Under the pieces are notes generated by a model. The model saw nothing but the letters and a program-made list of their open reading frames with translations. It searched no databases and was not told the DNA's origin. From Shinella fusca (GTDB lineage: Bacteria; Pseudomonadota; Alphaproteobacteria; Rhizobiales; Rhizobiaceae): DNA of 64,000 bases. This document shows positions 62,696-64,000 of this stretch, one piece after another. The DNA is taken from the NCBI RefSeq assembly GCF_014203155.1, contig NZ_JACHIK010000007.1:124001-188000 (forward strand), written 5' to 3'. Position 1 is the first letter of the stretch. Each line of letters starts with the position of its first letter. A program made the position numbers and the translations under genes.

Positions 62696-63934
62696 ATGAC
62701 CCATCCTTCCGTCGATCCGCAAAAACTCGAAAAGCTCGCCGAAGTCGCCGTGCGCGTCGGCCTCCAGCTCCAGAAGGGGCAGGACCTCGTGGTGACCGCG
62801 CCGGTCGCCGCCCTGCCGCTCGTCCGCCTCATCACCAGGCACGCCTATATGGCCGGCGCCGGCCTCGTCAGCACCTTCTATGCCGACGAGGAAGCGACGC
62901 TCGCCCGCTACCGCTACGCGCCGGACGAGAGCTTCGACCGCGCCACCGACTGGCTCTACGAAGGCATGTCCAAGGCCTATGCGAACGGCGCGGCGCGCCT
63001 TGCCATTTCCGGCGACAACCCGATGCTGCTCTCCGGCGAGGACCCGGCCAAGGTCGCCCGCGCCAACAAGGCCAATTCCACGGCCTACAAGCCGGCGCTG
63101 GAGAAGATCGCCAATTTCGACATCAACTGGAACATCGTCTCCTATCCCAATCCGTCCTGGGCGAAGCAGGTCTTCCCGAACGATCCCGAGGACGTCGCGG
63201 TCGAAAAGCTCGCCAATGCCATCTTCGCCGCCTCGCGCGTCGACGTCGCCGATCCGGTCGCCGCATGGGCGGCGCACAATGCCAATCTCGCCAAGCGCTC
63301 GGCCTGGCTCAACGGCAAGCGCTTTGCCGCGCTCCACTTCAAGGGGCCGGGCACGGATTTGACGGTCGGCCTTGCCGACGGCCACGAATGGCACGGCGGC
63401 GCCTCCACGGCGAAGAACGGCATCACCTGCAACCCGAACATCCCGACGGAAGAGGTCTTCACGACGCCCCATGCGCTGCGCGTCGAGGGCCACGTCTCCT
63501 CCACCAAGCCGCTCTCGCATCAGGGCACGCTGATCGACAATATCCAGGTGCGCTTCGAAGGCGGCCGCATCGTCGAGGCGAAGGCCTCGAAGGGCGAGGC
63601 CGTGCTGAACAAGGTGCTGTACACCGACGAGGGCGCGCGCCGGCTCGGCGAAGTGGCGCTGGTGCCGCATTCCTCGCCGATCTCGGCGAGCGGCATCCTC
63701 TTCTACAACACGCTGTTCGACGAGAACGCCTCCTGCCACATCGCGCTCGGCCAGTGCTATTCGAAGTGCTTCCGCGACGGGGCGAACCTTTCGCCGGAAG
63801 AGATCCGCGCGCAGGGCGGCAATGAGAGCCTCATCCACATCGACTGGATGATCGGCTCCGACAAGGTCGACATCGACGGCATCGCCGCCGACGGCAGCCG
63901 CGTGCCGGCCATGCGTGCCGGTGAATGGGCGTAA
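62696..63934 (+). CDS. M29-family aminopeptidase
   Basis: 412 residues, the usual AmpS/PepS/aminopeptidase T length. VRVGLQLQKGQDLVVTAPVAALPLVRLITRHAYMAGAGLV is the N-terminal hallmark. Metal-binding residues occur in the C-terminal half: the Glu of NIPTEEVFTTP, and the SSPISASGILFYNTLFDENASCHIALG and ESLIHIDWMIGSDKVDIDG segments with Glu, His and Asp. A cytoplasmic dizinc/cobalt aminopeptidase. The start ATG 62696 follows AAAGCAGG. Its stop precedes the stop of the reverse-strand edge gene by no bases. Confidence 0.94.
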   Translation: MTHPSVDPQKLEKLAEVAVRVGLQLQKGQDLVVTAPVAALPLVRLITRHAYMAGAGLVSTFYADEEATLARYRYAPDESFDRATDWLYEGMSKAYANGAARLAISGDNPMLLSGEDPAKVARANKANSTAYKPALEKIANFDINWNIVSYPNPSWAKQVFPNDPEDVAVEKLANAIFAASRVDVADPVAAWAAHNANLAKRSAWLNGKRFAALHFKGPGTDLTVGLADGHEWHGGASTAKNGITCNPNIPTEEVFTTPHALRVEGHVSSTKPLSHQGTLIDNIQVRFEGGRIVEAKASKGEAVLNKVLYTDEGARRLGEVALVPHSSPISASGILFYNTLFDENASCHIALGQCYSKCFRDGANLSPEEIRAQGGNESLIHIDWMIGSDKVDIDGIAADGSRVPAMRAGEWA

Positions 63935-64000
63935 TCAGAAGAGAGAGCCCTGCCGGGGGGCGGGCTTTTCCGCCTCCGCCTTGGCGGGCGCCTTTTTCCG
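63935..64000 (-). CDS. C-terminal end of a reverse-strand gene (truncated by window edge)
   Basis: The last 21 codons are visible on the reverse strand, ending at TGA 63937-63935. The peptide is a Lys/Ala/Pro/Glu-rich linker (KKAPAKAEAEKPAPR) followed by the terminal QGSLF. That ending resembles a beta-clamp-binding pentapeptide (QxSLF), as found at the ends of DNA repair and replication proteins. The gene itself cannot be identified from this stub, and the coding call rests on composition and an open frame only. Confidence 0.4.
   Translation of the reverse strand, partial: RKKAPAKAEAEKPAPRQGSLF

Overview
The window is GC-rich chromosomal DNA from an alphaproteobacterium, most likely a member of the Rhizobiaceae (Shinella/Ensifer/Rhizobium-like). 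This rests on the gene content and gene order (glk, an ABC exporter, dapB and gpmA in a row; infC-rpmI-rplT-pheST; many GntR/FadR regulators), a candidate CtrA box, and a dispersed palindromic intergenic repeat that, as I recall, is common in rhizobial genomes. I see no CRISPR array, insertion sequence, integrase or prophage. Genus assignment is inference.

Layout. 0-8 kb: end of a phosphomannomutase gene, tRNA-Leu(CAG), an HPP-CBS membrane protein, gdhA, two Rnk-like proteins, beta-carbonic anhydrase, a DUF488 protein and 5-formyl-THF cyclo-ligase. 6.5-10.5 kb: a cyanate-permease-like MFS transporter, a GntR regulator whose start is preceded by a 31-bp perfect inverted repeat, a proline-racemase-superfamily enzyme and a second, divergent GntR gene. 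10.5-15.5 kb: mgsA, glk, an MsbA-like ABC exporter, dapB and gpmA. 16-24.4 kb: a nucleoside uptake and salvage operon (BMP lipoprotein, two-domain ATPase, two permeases, cdd, purine nucleoside phosphorylase, deoC, deoA) with slyX on the opposite strand inside it. 24.6-28.3 kb: msrA, tRNA-Ser(GGA), a TadG/vWA protein and a DUF2793 protein.

28.3-39.1 kb is the most distinctive part: a hydroxyproline catabolic locus. It has aconitase X (cis-3-hydroxy-L-proline dehydratase type), a D-hydroxyproline dehydrogenase, a polar amino-acid ABC importer, alpha-ketoglutarate semialdehyde dehydrogenase, a delta1-pyrroline-2-carboxylate reductase-like LDH2 protein, a HypD-like deaminase and a FadR-type regulator. 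Four intergenic regions of this locus carry the same hexamer half-sites (TTGTAT/TTGTCG) at 11-bp spacing, which points to one shared operator. The racemase-superfamily enzyme at 8.6-9.6 kb may feed the same pathway.

39-52 kb is mostly core genes: an ArsC/Spx protein, an aminotransferase, an exonuclease/phosphatase-family protein, a phospholipase D/cardiolipin synthase, an aspartoacylase-like deacylase, ogt, and the infC-rpmI-rplT-pheS-pheT cluster with an added kinase-fold gene and an ATT-initiated infC. 52-64 kb: a transglutaminase-like peptidase with a CtrA-type box, two aldo/keto reductases, a LysR regulator, two GNAT acetyltransferases, a Gfo/Idh/MocA oxidoreductase, lepA, an MFS transporter, an XRE-cupin regulator, a YbaK deacylase, an M29 aminopeptidase and the last codons of a reverse-strand gene at the edge.
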